From: Gillisella vitis
GTDB taxonomy: Bacteria > Pseudomonadota > Alphaproteobacteria > Rhizobiales > Rhizobiaceae
Assembly: GCA_009744235.1 (NCBI GenBank)
Contig: WPHV01000014.1
Span: 120,360 to 184,359 of the forward strand
Length of the DNA: 64,000 nt
Direction: 5' to 3'
Part shown: piece by piece, positions 1 to 7,770 of the stretch
How positions within the stretch are numbered: position 1 is the stretch's first letter
Layout of the letters: each line of letters opens with the position of its first letter
Program-made: the position numbers and the translations under genes
The notes under the pieces: model-generated
The model's input: only the letters and a program-made list of their open reading frames with translations
The model's database searches: none
What the model was told of the DNA's origin: nothing

Positions 1-1
1 G

Positions 2-430
2 GCCGAAGGCGCGAAACAGTCTGCCATTCTCCAAGCCGAAGGCCAGCGGGAAGCTGCCTACCGCGAGGCCGAGGCCCGCGAGCGTCTGGCTGAAGCGGAA
101 GCCAAGGCGACAGCCCTGGTCTCGGCGGCAATTGCCGCCGGTGACGTCCAGGCCATCAACTACTTCGTCGCGCAGAAATATACCGAGGCGATGACCGCTA
201 TCGGCACCGCCTCCAACTCGAAAATCGTGCTGATGCCGATGGAAGCCTCATCGCTGATCGGTTCGCTGAGCGGCATTGGCGCCATCGCCCGTGAAGTGTT
301 TGGCGGCGATGCCCCACAGGCGAGTTCCAACCCGGCTCGTGCCTCTGGCACCTCCGCCAGAAGCGTTCCGAAAACCACCGCAGTCAGCACCACGCCCGTG
401 ATCAATCCCTTCGCCAAGTCGGAGGAATAA
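2..430 (+). CDS. SPFH/Band 7 (stomatin/QmcA-like) protein, C-terminal part
   Basis: The frame is open from base 2 to the TAA at 428-430, so this is the last 142 residues of a gene that starts upstream of the window. The visible part begins with an Ala/Glu/Arg-rich amphipathic stretch (about residues 1-42, AEGQREAAYREAEARERL) that looks like the coiled coil following an SPFH domain. It continues with the AINYFVAQKYTEAMTAIG and KIVLMPMEASSLIGSL segments typical of bacterial stomatin/QmcA proteins. Such proteins form large membrane-associated oligomers and are usually paired with NfeD, and nfeD does follow here 6 bases after the stop. The membrane anchor and SPFH core cannot be seen. The Ser/Thr/Pro-rich tail is likely disordered. 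Confidence 0.85.
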   Translation, partial: AEGAKQSAILQAEGQREAAYREAEARERLAEAEAKATALVSAAIAAGDVQAINYFVAQKYTEAMTAIGTASNSKIVLMPMEASSLIGSLSGIGAIAREVFGGDAPQASSNPARASGTSARSVPKTTAVSTTPVINPFAKSEE

Positions 431-436
431 ACCGCC

Positions 437-895
437 ATGTTCGCCACGCTGGTCGATCAATGGGGACCGTGGAGCTGGCTGGTGCTGGGACTGGCACTGC
501 TGGCCGTCGAACTGGTCATGCCCGGCATGTTCATGATCTGGATCGGGCTGGGCGCCATTGCCACCGGCCTTCTCTCGCTGGCCTTCTGGGGCGATGCCTT
601 CTGGCCCTGGCAGGTTCAAGCGCTGGTGTTCTGCGCCTTTTCGATCGCCGCCATCCTGATCGGGCGTAAATATCTGCGCTCCGACGCCAGAAGCAGCGAC
701 GAACCGCTGCTCAACCAGCGCACCGCAAGCCTTGTTGGGAGAACCGCTACCCTCCAGGAACCGATCCGCGAGGGTCGTGGCCGGATCAGGTTGGATGATA
801 CATTCTGGACGGTATCAGGACCGGATCTGGAGACCGGAACACAGGTCAAGATCATCGCCGCCCATGGGCGCGATTTGACCGTGGATGCGGTTTGA
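437..895 (+). CDS. NfeD-like membrane protein
   Basis: 152 residues, the short NfeD form. Residues about 10-72 are very hydrophobic and hold two or three membrane segments (WSWLVLGLALLAVELVMPG, then an IWIGLGAIATGLL block, then LVFCAFSIAAILIG). Residues about 95-152 form the soluble NfeD OB-fold (LVGRTATLQEPIREGRGRIR ... FWTVSGPDLETGTQVKI). Short NfeD proteins lack the ClpP-like protease domain and act as partners of SPFH proteins in membrane microdomains. The RBS GGAGGA lies inside the last codons of the upstream SPFH gene, which implies translational coupling. The gene is convergent with the isomerase gene downstream, separated by a RIME-like repeat. Confidence 0.85.
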   Translation: MFATLVDQWGPWSWLVLGLALLAVELVMPGMFMIWIGLGAIATGLLSLAFWGDAFWPWQVQALVFCAFSIAAILIGRKYLRSDARSSDEPLLNQRTASLVGRTATLQEPIREGRGRIRLDDTFWTVSGPDLETGTQVKIIAAHGRDLTVDAV

Positions 896-942
896 CGGGC
901 ACCAGGGAAAAAGCCAGACCAAGGCGGCACGACACATAGTCA

Positions 943-1078
943 ACGTCATGCTTGGCCCTGTGCCGAGCATCTAACCACGCTACAGCGCCGTGCGCCCTAT
1001 TAAGCAATAATTTTTATTAATGATGTCAACATCTTATTCGACAGCAGCAGACCCTCGGGACAAGCCCGAGGGTGACGA
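943..1078. repeat. RIME-like mosaic palindromic repeat, copy 1
   Basis: Two palindromes flank a middle of about 80 bases. One, at 948-970, has arms ATGCTTGGC/GCCGAGCAT. The other, at 1051-1073, has arms ACCCTCGGG/CCCGAGGGT around ACAAG. Read on the minus strand the element aligns along its length with the copy at 60430-60540, sharing the CTCGGGCTTGTCCCGAG hairpin, GAATAAG, a TTGAC box and the AGATGCTCGGCACA hairpin in the same order. Two large palindromes in an element of about 110-130 bp match the description of Rhizobium-specific intergenic mosaic elements (RIME). It sits between convergent nfeD and the isomerase gene and may also act as a bidirectional 3' end. Confidence 0.7.
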
Positions 1079-1175
1079 ACCGTGGACACGGAAAGTTCAG
1101 CAGCTTTAAGTGTCGTTCAGGCCCGTCGTATCACTAAAACAAGGTGTGAAGATCGAAAAGCGACCGGCCCCTGGC

Positions 1176-2171
1176 TCAGGCCACACCAATCCGCAACAGG
1201 TCGTGGAAGTGGATAATGCCGCCAGGCACACCGTCTTCATCGGTCACAAACAGCGCCGAAATATTGTGCTGGTTGAGGATTGCCATAGCAGTGGTGGCGA
1301 GCGTTTCGGTATGCACCGTCTTTGGATGACGGGTCATCACCTCTTCCACCATCCGCTCACCGAGATTGCGGTTGAGGTTACGGGCAATATCACCATCGGT
1401 GATGATGCCGACCAGGCGGTTGGCACTATCGGTCACGCCGACGCAGCCAAAACGCTTCTGCGACAGCATGATAATCGCTTCCGGCACCGAGGTACCTTCC
1501 GGCACGAGCGGCACGTCCTCGCCTATATGCATCATGTCGCCGACATGGGTCAGCATCGCGCCAAGCTTGCCGCCCGGATGGAAGGTCTTGAAATCGTTCG
1601 GCCCGAAGCCACGTGCTTCCAGCAGCGCCAGCGCCAAGGCATCGCCCAGCGCCATCTGCATCATGGTGGAGGTGGTGGGCGCCAACCCGTGCGGGCAGGC
1701 TTCCTGTACCTTGGGCATCAAAAGCACGATATCGGCTTCACGCGCCAACGTGGATTGCTCACCAGCGGTAATGGCGATCAGCGGAATGGAGAACCGGCGA
1801 GTGAAGGACAGAATACCGTTCAACTCGGTGCTTTCACCACCCCAGGACAAGGCGATGACCACATCGTCACGGGCAATCATCCCGAGGTCGCCGTGATTGG
1901 CTTCCGCCGGATGGATGAAGAAAGCCGGCGTGCCTGTCGAAGCAAAGGTCGCCGCGATCTTGCCGCCGATATGGCCGCTTTTGCCGACGCCAGAGACGAT
2001 CACCCGCCCCGAGCTTTTGCCGATAACATCGATTGCGTTGCAAAACGGCCCGGCAAGATATCCTGCCAAAGCTTCTTCCAGGGCCGCCAGCCCGCTTTGT
2101 TCGGTAGCGACAACACGCAATGCAGCCTTGATGGCGCTTGCTTCCACGAGTTTTACAGCCAGCTTGTTCAT
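1176..2171 (-). CDS. kpsF: KpsF/GutQ family arabinose-5-phosphate isomerase (SIS + two CBS domains)
   Basis: 331 residues from the chosen ATG; the family is usually 320-335. An N-terminal SIS domain (about residues 35-190) carries the sugar-phosphate site VIVSGVGKSGHIGGKIAATF, the STGTPAFFIHPAEANHGDLGM motif and SWGGESTELN. It is followed by LAPTTSTMMQMALGDALA and a tandem CBS pair (about 210-331, ending GGIIHFHDLLRIGVA). This family converts ribulose-5-phosphate to arabinose-5-phosphate, the first step to Kdo for LPS or capsule. An in-frame ATG four codons upstream (2183) is possible. I chose 2171 because it has a weak GGA upstream and starts the conserved MNKLAVKLVEASAIKAAL segment. The longer frame to 2606 has no homology signal. 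Confidence 0.88.
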   Translation of the reverse strand: MNKLAVKLVEASAIKAALRVVATEQSGLAALEEALAGYLAGPFCNAIDVIGKSSGRVIVSGVGKSGHIGGKIAATFASTGTPAFFIHPAEANHGDLGMIARDDVVIALSWGGESTELNGILSFTRRFSIPLIAITAGEQSTLAREADIVLLMPKVQEACPHGLAPTTSTMMQMALGDALALALLEARGFGPNDFKTFHPGGKLGAMLTHVGDMMHIGEDVPLVPEGTSVPEAIIMLSQKRFGCVGVTDSANRLVGIITDGDIARNLNRNLGERMVEEVMTRHPKTVHTETLATTAMAILNQHNISALFVTDEDGVPGGIIHFHDLLRIGVA

Positions 2172-2302
2172 GGCAATGTCCATAGCGCTAATGAACTTAA
2201 CTGTCCATTCACCCTTGCCTACAGTCTGTAAGAAATGACGACTGGCCGGTGTTTCTGGCAAGCTGACCTGTGCAAATCGTTGATCGCAACGAATAATTAA
2301 CC

Positions 2303-3874
2303 ATGGGAATTTACCTTTCGGTAATGGCATCACCGCCGAAAGACAGATTTCAACAGGCCGCAATGACGGACAGCCAGACCCATTCCCCTGATCGGCAGCA
2401 CAGCGCGGGTTTTTGCCCGATGGTGTCCGCTGGCTTGCTGGCAGCCTGCCTGGTCGCGGCTGGGGCGGGTCCTGCCCTCTCCCAGCAGTTGACGTCGGGA
2501 TCGACTGAGCAAAGCGCGGGCCTTGCGACCCTGCGCGGCTCCACAACGAGCACCGACGACGCGGCAACAACCACCGACACGACGGCAACAGGCACTGCCA
2601 CGTCAACGACCAAAACCAAGTCGGATACCAGCGAAGATACGCTTGATACCGACAGTTTCCGTCGTATCACCAATGACGCGCTGGACGCCAACCGCATCAA
2701 CCTCAGGGAATCGCCGGTCGATGAACGGCGTCAACTGCGCAAGACTGAGGATGATGGCACCGGCATTCATGTCGGCACGATGATTCTCAGACCGGAATTG
2801 TCGCAAGGCATCAGCACCGAACGCAAATCGACCGGCAACGACAAGCAGAACACCACCTATTGGGATAACGGACTGAAAGGCACGCTGACCTCCGACTGGT
2901 CACGCCATCAACTGGTCATCACCGGTGACGGGCAATGGCGGCAACGCATTGCGGGTGACCGCGACAGCGATCCTTCCGGTCGCGTCGATGCCGCATTGCG
3001 GCTGGATTTTGCCAATGACATGGCCGCCCGGTTGACGGCGGGCTATGGCTTCAGCCGCGAAAGCACCACCGACCCCAATGCCGTGCGCGATGCCACGGTC
3101 CAATCGGGCGTCAACCAGTTCAGCGCCGGTGCTGTGCTGGAACGGCAGGTTGGTCCGTTAAAAGGCTCGCTTGGGCTGGATTTCGAACGCTGGGTCTATA
3201 CCGATGCCAAGCTTTCCGATGGCAGCATGCTGTCCAATTCCGACCGTAACCGCAATGCCGTCACCCTGTCTTCACGGCTGGGCTATGAAATCTCACCGGC
3301 ACTGACGCCCTTTATCGAAGTCTCCACCGGCAAGACCCGTTATGACCAGACTGAGGACAGCGCAGGCTATCGCCGCTCCGGCAATATCTACGGTGCCAAG
3401 GCCGGGATCAGCTCGGACATGGGCGAAAAGCTGCGCGGCGAAATCGCCCTTGGCTATAAGCAGGCCAATTTTGACGATGCCCGCTTGGACGATCTGGGTG
3501 CGATGACTGTTGACGGCAATGTCGCGTGGTCACCGTTGCGCGGCACCAATGTCGATCTGGGTCTTGCCACCTCCATCGAACCGTCCACCAGTGCAGGCGT
3601 CAGCGGCGATGTCGCCTATGCACTGACGGCCGCCGTGACCCATGAATTGCGCGACAACCTGATTGCCAAGCTTTCGGGCGGCACCACCTGGCGCAATTAT
3701 CGCGGCGGCAGCCTGAGTACGGGCATGTATTATACGGCAGGTGGCGGGCTGGTTTACAAAGTCAACCGCTGGCTGGATCTCACCGCCGATCTGACCTGGG
3801 AAAAATCCACCAGCGACAGCAGTTCCGACGAAAAGACCCTAACGGCAGGCGTTGGCCTGAAACTCAGGCGGTAA
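2303..3874 (+). CDS. Outer membrane beta-barrel protein (BBP2-type porin-like)
   Basis: 523 residues from the first ATG. Later in-frame ATGs at 2324 and 2363 are also possible because no strong RBS separates them. A hydrophobic signal segment (PMVSAGLLAACLVAAGAGPALS) precedes a Thr/Asp-rich low-complexity linker at about residues 70-120. The rest alternates polar and hydrophobic residues with many Gly and aromatic positions and ends KTLTAGVGLKLRR, as in an outer membrane barrel. It resembles the uncharacterised 'outer membrane beta-barrel' family of rhizobia; no substrate can be read. It is divergent from the isomerase gene and convergent with galU, from which a bidirectional terminator separates it. 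Confidence 0.75.
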   Translation: MGIYLSVMASPPKDRFQQAAMTDSQTHSPDRQHSAGFCPMVSAGLLAACLVAAGAGPALSQQLTSGSTEQSAGLATLRGSTTSTDDAATTTDTTATGTATSTTKTKSDTSEDTLDTDSFRRITNDALDANRINLRESPVDERRQLRKTEDDGTGIHVGTMILRPELSQGISTERKSTGNDKQNTTYWDNGLKGTLTSDWSRHQLVITGDGQWRQRIAGDRDSDPSGRVDAALRLDFANDMAARLTAGYGFSRESTTDPNAVRDATVQSGVNQFSAGAVLERQVGPLKGSLGLDFERWVYTDAKLSDGSMLSNSDRNRNAVTLSSRLGYEISPALTPFIEVSTGKTRYDQTEDSAGYRRSGNIYGAKAGISSDMGEKLRGEIALGYKQANFDDARLDDLGAMTVDGNVAWSPLRGTNVDLGLATSIEPSTSAGVSGDVAYALTAAVTHELRDNLIAKLSGGTTWRNYRGGSLSTGMYYTAGGGLVYKVNRWLDLTADLTWEKSTSDSSSDEKTLTAGVGLKLRR

Positions 3875-3879
3875 ACGAG

Positions 3880-3911
3880 AAAACGCCGCGCGTTGGACGC
3901 ACGGCGTTTTA
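3880..3911. terminator. Bidirectional terminator between barrel protein gene and galU
   Basis: Perfect stem AAAACGCCG / CGGCGTTTT around a 13-base loop. The A-run on one side and T-run on the other serve both the plus-strand barrel gene (stop at 3874) and minus-strand galU (stop at 3937). Confidence 0.8.
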
Positions 3912-3936
3912 AGTTTCAGTCCGTTCGAAAAACCGC

Positions 3937-4824
3937 TTACTTCAAAGCGGCCAGCAGCGCCTTCATCGGCTCTTCCACCAAGCCACGAAGTTCGGGACGC
4001 GACAGAGCGAAGGCGACATTGGCAAGGATAAACCCGTCCTTGGCGCCCGTATCGAAGGTTTCGCCCTTGAAGTGATAGCCGGCGAATTGCTGGATCTTGG
4101 CCAGTTTCAACATGCCATCGGTCAACTGGATCTCGTTGCCAGCGCCGCGTTCCTGGGTTTCCAGGATCGAGAAGATTTCCGGTTGCAGGATATAGCGGCC
4201 ATTGATGAAGAAGTTCGAGGGCGCGGTACCCTTGGCTGGTTTTTCCACCATTTCAGTGATTTTGAAGCCGCCATCCAGCGTCTCACCGACACCGACGATG
4301 CCGTATTTATGCGCCTGATCGGGCGCACATTCCTCGACGGCGAGGATATTGCCGCCAGCCTTGTTGTAGAGATCGACCATGCCCTTCATGCAGGCGGTCT
4401 CGCCGCGCATGATCATGTCGGGTAGCAGAACAGCGAAAGGCTCATCGCCAACGATTTCGCGCGCGCTCCATACTGCATGGCCGAGACCCAGCGGCTCCTG
4501 CTGGCGGGTGAAGCTGGTGGCGCCTGCCTTGGGCAGGATTTCGGACAGCAGCGTCAATTCTGCATTTTTGTTGCGCGATTTCAGCGTCTGTTCAAGCTCA
4601 TACTGGATATCGAAATAATCCTCGATCACCCCTTTGCCGCGCCCGGTGACGAACACGAAATGCTCAATCCCGGCTTCCACGGCCTCATCCACCACATATT
4701 GGATGACTGGCTTATCGACAACAGTCAGCATTTCCTTCGGCACGGCCTTGGTGGCGGGCAGGAAACGAGTTCCAAGACCGGCAACCGGAAACACGGCTTT
4801 ACGAATTTTTTTCAGTTGTCCCAC
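3937..4824 (-). CDS. galU: UTP--glucose-1-phosphate uridylyltransferase
   Basis: 295 residues, the standard bacterial GalU length. It makes UDP-glucose from UTP and glucose-1-phosphate for exopolysaccharide, LPS and glucan synthesis. The nucleotidyltransferase signature is at the N-terminus ([20 protein letters not shown], then [20 protein letters not shown]). Further family motifs are [37 protein letters not shown] and FIYELQ-type substrate residues near [14 protein letters not shown]. The start is GTG at 4824, fixed by AGGAGG placed five bases upstream; no in-frame ATG lies nearby. It is divergent from the lytic transglycosylase gene across an AT-rich 250-base interval. Its substrate is the product of pgm, which lies in the glycogen operon at 44.8 kb. 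Confidence 0.95.
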   Translation of the reverse strand: MGQLKKIRKAVFPVAGLGTRFLPATKAVPKEMLTVVDKPVIQYVVDEAVEAGIEHFVFVTGRGKGVIEDYFDIQYELEQTLKSRNKNAELTLLSEILPKAGATSFTRQQEPLGLGHAVWSAREIVGDEPFAVLLPDMIMRGETACMKGMVDLYNKAGGNILAVEECAPDQAHKYGIVGVGETLDGGFKITEMVEKPAKGTAPSNFFINGRYILQPEIFSILETQERGAGNEIQLTDGMLKLAKIQQFAGYHFKGETFDTGAKDGFILANVAFALSRPELRGLVEEPMKALLAALK

Positions 4825-5075
4825 ACATCCCTCCTAGAGGATTTTTCACATATGCACGCAATCGCACAAACGCCGATTACTAAAGAATTGCAACGAAATT
4901 ACAATTCTGTTTGCGATTTTGGTAAATTGGTAAAGAATTTGTTGAGACTATGGTCATAGACTGAGCCAGACCGGTCAGGTCCGTGCAATTCCTGACCGGT
5001 ATTGCCGCACTGCCACAACCAGATGGCATTGACCAGCATAGACAGATGAGCCAACAGCCAGCTGAACGGACGACG

Positions 5076-6299
5076 ATGCCAATGACCAGAGAACGCGCCT
5101 CGCGCCATCTTCGCGCGCTTGCCTTTTCCCTCATGGCGAGCCTTGCGCCGCTTCATGCCCATGCCGATGCCGGCTTCCAGAAATGGATCCGGGATTTCTA
5201 TCCCACGGCGGCCGCCTCGGGCATTAGCGCGCAAACCTATAACCGCGCCTTTGCCGGGATCAAGGACCCGGACCCCGAAGTGCTGCGCAAGGCCGCCTAT
5301 CAGCCGGAATTCAAGTCTGACATCTGGGATTACCTCGATAGCCGCGTCAATCCTTATACCGTGAAGATCGGTCGGGAAATGCTGGCCAAGCATGGCCGCA
5401 CGCTGGCATCGCTGGAAAAATATTTCGGTGTCGACCGCCATATCCTTCTGGCGATCTGGTCGATGGAAAGCAATTACGGCGCGGTTCTCGCCAAGGACGA
5501 CCGGCTGCATTACGTGCCGCAGGCCCTGGCCACCCTTGGCTATGCCGATCCCAAGCGCGCCGGTTTTGCCCGTAAACAGCTGATTGCGGCCTTGAAAATC
5601 CTGCAAAACGGCGATGTGAGCCCGAAGGAAATGACCGGCTCCTGGGCGGGCGCCATGGGCCATACACAATTCATCCCGACCAGCTATCTGCTGTATGCGG
5701 TGGACGCCGATGGCAATGGCCATAAGGATATCTGGAATTCAATTCCCGATGCGCTGGCCACTTCTGCCAATCTTCTGGCCAAGAACGGTTGGGACAGCGG
5801 ACGGACCTGGGGCTATGAAGCCGTGGTGCCTGCGGGAGCTGGCAAATATGCCGGCAAGACGCTGACGCTGGGCCAATGGCAGAAGCTGGGCTTCACCCGC
5901 CCTGGCGGCAAGGCTTTCCGCAATCCGGGCGAACGGGCGCAGTTAAAGCTGCTGGCCGGTGCCAATGGTCCGGGCTTCCTGATGACATCCAACTTTTTCA
6001 CCATCAAGAAATACAATGCAGCCGATACCTATGCGCTGGCCGTCGGTCTTCTTGCCGACGAAATCGCCGGCTATGGTGGAATGCAACAGAAATGGCCACG
6101 TCCTGACGGTACGCTGGATATCAAGGAAAAATTCGAGTTGCAGACCCGGATGAAGGCCCTGGGCTATTATAATGGCGAAGTGGACGGCAATTTCGGCTCC
6201 GGCTCGAAAGCGGCGATTTCCGCCATCCAGCAACGGTTGGGCATGCAGGGCGATGGCGAACCTTCAAAGCCGCTGCTGGAAATGCTCAGACGGCATTGA
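5076..6299 (+). CDS. Lytic murein transglycosylase, MltB/SLT_2 family, with C-terminal PG-binding domain
   Basis: About 407 residues from the ATG at 5076, chosen because it begins a normal Sec signal peptide (basic RERASRHLR, hydrophobic core, cleavage after APLHAHA). Longer starts at 5046 (ATG) and 4983 (GTG) exist. The mature part starts with the SLT_2 domain: GFQKWIRDFYPTAAASGIS, YLDSRVNPYTVKIG, and the catalytic region ILLAIWSMESNYGA, where the Glu is the expected acid catalyst. Then come GSWAGAMGHTQFIPTSYL and DIWNSIPDALATSANLL. The last 65 residues (KEKFELQTRMKALGYYNGEVD) are a peptidoglycan_binding_1 domain. It should cleave glycan strands to 1,6-anhydro ends in the periplasm. The next gene starts 45 bases on and may be co-transcribed. 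Confidence 0.9.
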   Translation: MPMTRERASRHLRALAFSLMASLAPLHAHADAGFQKWIRDFYPTAAASGISAQTYNRAFAGIKDPDPEVLRKAAYQPEFKSDIWDYLDSRVNPYTVKIGREMLAKHGRTLASLEKYFGVDRHILLAIWSMESNYGAVLAKDDRLHYVPQALATLGYADPKRAGFARKQLIAALKILQNGDVSPKEMTGSWAGAMGHTQFIPTSYLLYAVDADGNGHKDIWNSIPDALATSANLLAKNGWDSGRTWGYEAVVPAGAGKYAGKTLTLGQWQKLGFTRPGGKAFRNPGERAQLKLLAGANGPGFLMTSNFFTIKKYNAADTYALAVGLLADEIAGYGGMQQKWPRPDGTLDIKEKFELQTRMKALGYYNGEVDGNFGSGSKAAISAIQQRLGMQGDGEPSKPLLEMLRRH

Positions 6300-6344
6300 T
6301 GGGGAGCGATCGGCCGTTGACGGGCCGCGACGGGATGACTGCTT

Positions 6345-7568
6345 ATGCCTGGTGAAGACAGAGACCGGATCGTGCGGCGACATGTGACCTTTGCGCTTGC
6401 AATCGTCGTGGCTGCGACAAGCGTCGGTGGCCCTGCCCTGGCACAGGATTATCCCCGCCGCCGCACCCTGCTCGACATGCTGTTCGGCAGCCGCTCGGAC
6501 GACAGCCGCTATGAACGGCAATATCCCGCCGCGCCACGTCCGGCAGGGCCGCGCAGCCGCAAGAAACCTGCCGCCACCGCTCCCGCCACACCGGCACGGA
6601 TACGTCCTGTTCCGGTTTCGGCCCCGCCAAAGGAGGCGGCTCCGGCCAAGATAGACAATGCCCAGAAAATCCTTGTTGTCGGCGATTTCTTTGCCAGCGC
6701 CATCGGCGATGGCTTACAGCAGGCCTTTGCCGATGCGCCCGGAACTGTCATCGAGACCCGCAGCAACGGCTCCTCCGGCCTGGTGCGGGACGATTATTTC
6801 GACTGGCGGCGGCAATTGCCGAAAATGCTCGAGGAAACCAAACCGGCTTTGGTGATCGTCGAGCTTGGCGCCAATGACCGCCAGCAGATGACCCCTGGCG
6901 GAGGCGACCAGCGCTTTCCCTCAGACGCCTGGTTTGCCGAATATCAAAAGCGGATCGATACCATCGCCAAGCTGGTGACGGCAAAAAAGATCCCGCTGAT
7001 CTGGGTTGGCCTGCCGCCGGTGAAATCGCCGGGCATGTCGGCGGACCTGATCAAGTTCAACGCGCTCTACCGCAAGGCGGCGGAAGCGGCAGGCGGTGAA
7101 TTTATCGACATCTGGGACGGTTTCGTCGATGCGGACGGCGGCTTCGTGCTGACTGGCTCCGACATCAACGGCCAGCAGGCCCGGTTGCGCGGTCCCGATG
7201 GCATCAGCATGACCGATGCCGGCAAGCGCAAGATGGCCTTCTACCTGGAAAAATCCGCCCGCAAATTCCTGGGCGATATGGCAAGCCCCGGGCTGGTGCG
7301 GCTCGATGCGACCAGCCTGCCCGACCTGACCGGGCCAGAACAGCTTGACGGCCCCGACCGTATTGCCCCGATGAAAATTTCCGATCCGGCGCTGGATGGC
7401 GCAGATCACCTGTTGGGCGGCGCTGAAAAGCCCGCCCCCCAAACGCCCCCCTCGCCCCGCGACCTTCTGGTCTCGACCGGCATCATGCCGGAACCGCCAA
7501 AAGGCAGGGTAGACGATTACCGGCTAGCGTCCCCATCAAATATAAATTTGGCTGTGCCGAAACAATAA
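6345..7568 (+). CDS. DUF459 / SGNH-hydrolase-like periplasmic protein
   Basis: 407 residues with a signal peptide (RRHVTFALAIVVAATSVGG, cleavage after PALA at about residue 33), then an Arg/Pro/Ala-rich linker to about residue 100. The SGNH fold follows: KILVVGDFFASAIGDGLQQAF (block I, with Ser in place for the nucleophile), VIVELGANDRQQM (block III, Gly-Asn-Asp), and GISMTDAGKRKMAFYLEK near the block V region. DUF459 proteins of alphaproteobacteria are poorly studied; esterase or polysaccharide deacylation is the usual guess. The C-terminal 100 residues are Pro-rich and probably disordered. It lies 45 bases after the lytic transglycosylase gene on the same strand, consistent with a cell-wall role, which is inference. 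Confidence 0.75.
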   Translation: MPGEDRDRIVRRHVTFALAIVVAATSVGGPALAQDYPRRRTLLDMLFGSRSDDSRYERQYPAAPRPAGPRSRKKPAATAPATPARIRPVPVSAPPKEAAPAKIDNAQKILVVGDFFASAIGDGLQQAFADAPGTVIETRSNGSSGLVRDDYFDWRRQLPKMLEETKPALVIVELGANDRQQMTPGGGDQRFPSDAWFAEYQKRIDTIAKLVTAKKIPLIWVGLPPVKSPGMSADLIKFNALYRKAAEAAGGEFIDIWDGFVDADGGFVLTGSDINGQQARLRGPDGISMTDAGKRKMAFYLEKSARKFLGDMASPGLVRLDATSLPDLTGPEQLDGPDRIAPMKISDPALDGADHLLGGAEKPAPQTPPSPRDLLVSTGIMPEPPKGRVDDYRLASPSNINLAVPKQ

Positions 7569-7573
7569 TACGA

Positions 7574-7608
7574 GCGTCTGTGAGGTTTAGATGAAACCTG
7601 ACAGACGC
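7574..7608. repeat. Palindromic repeat of the CTGT(C)AGGTT family, copy 1
   Basis: Stem GCGTCTGT-g-AGGTTT / AAACCT-g-ACAGACGC with a short loop, directly after the stop of the DUF459 gene. The core resembles the stem at 50404-50442, suggesting a dispersed repeat that also ends transcripts. Confidence 0.55.
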
Positions 7609-7726
7609 CAATGCAAACCGTTAGTCCTCTCCGAAAACCAAAGGCGGTTTCACAAGGGCTGACGTAAGACGTATCGAACTATCCAAAATGGTACCGGTCA
7701 AAGACCGTGTCACGCGCCCAGTGGTT

Positions 7727-7763
7727 CTTTCCAGGAAGACGGGGCATCCGTCTTCCTGGAAAG
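7727..7763. terminator. Strong hairpin between convergent DUF459 gene and chemoreceptor gene
   Basis: A perfect 16-bp inverted repeat, CTTTCCAGGAAGACGG and its complement, around GGCAT. It ends eight bases before the minus-strand chemoreceptor stop. No long T-run follows, so it could be a transcript-end or mRNA-stabilising hairpin rather than a classic intrinsic terminator. Confidence 0.55.
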
Positions 7764-7770
7764 GTTCTCG

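Noticed and set aside
1051-1073. Palindrome considered as a simple intrinsic terminator for nfeD
   Set aside because: No T-run, and the same hairpin recurs with its partner palindrome at 60430-60540, so it is described as a repeat.
1110-2231. 373-residue plus-strand frame
   Set aside because: Antisense of the arabinose-5-phosphate isomerase gene; His/Arg/Gly-rich composition, no recognisable domain.
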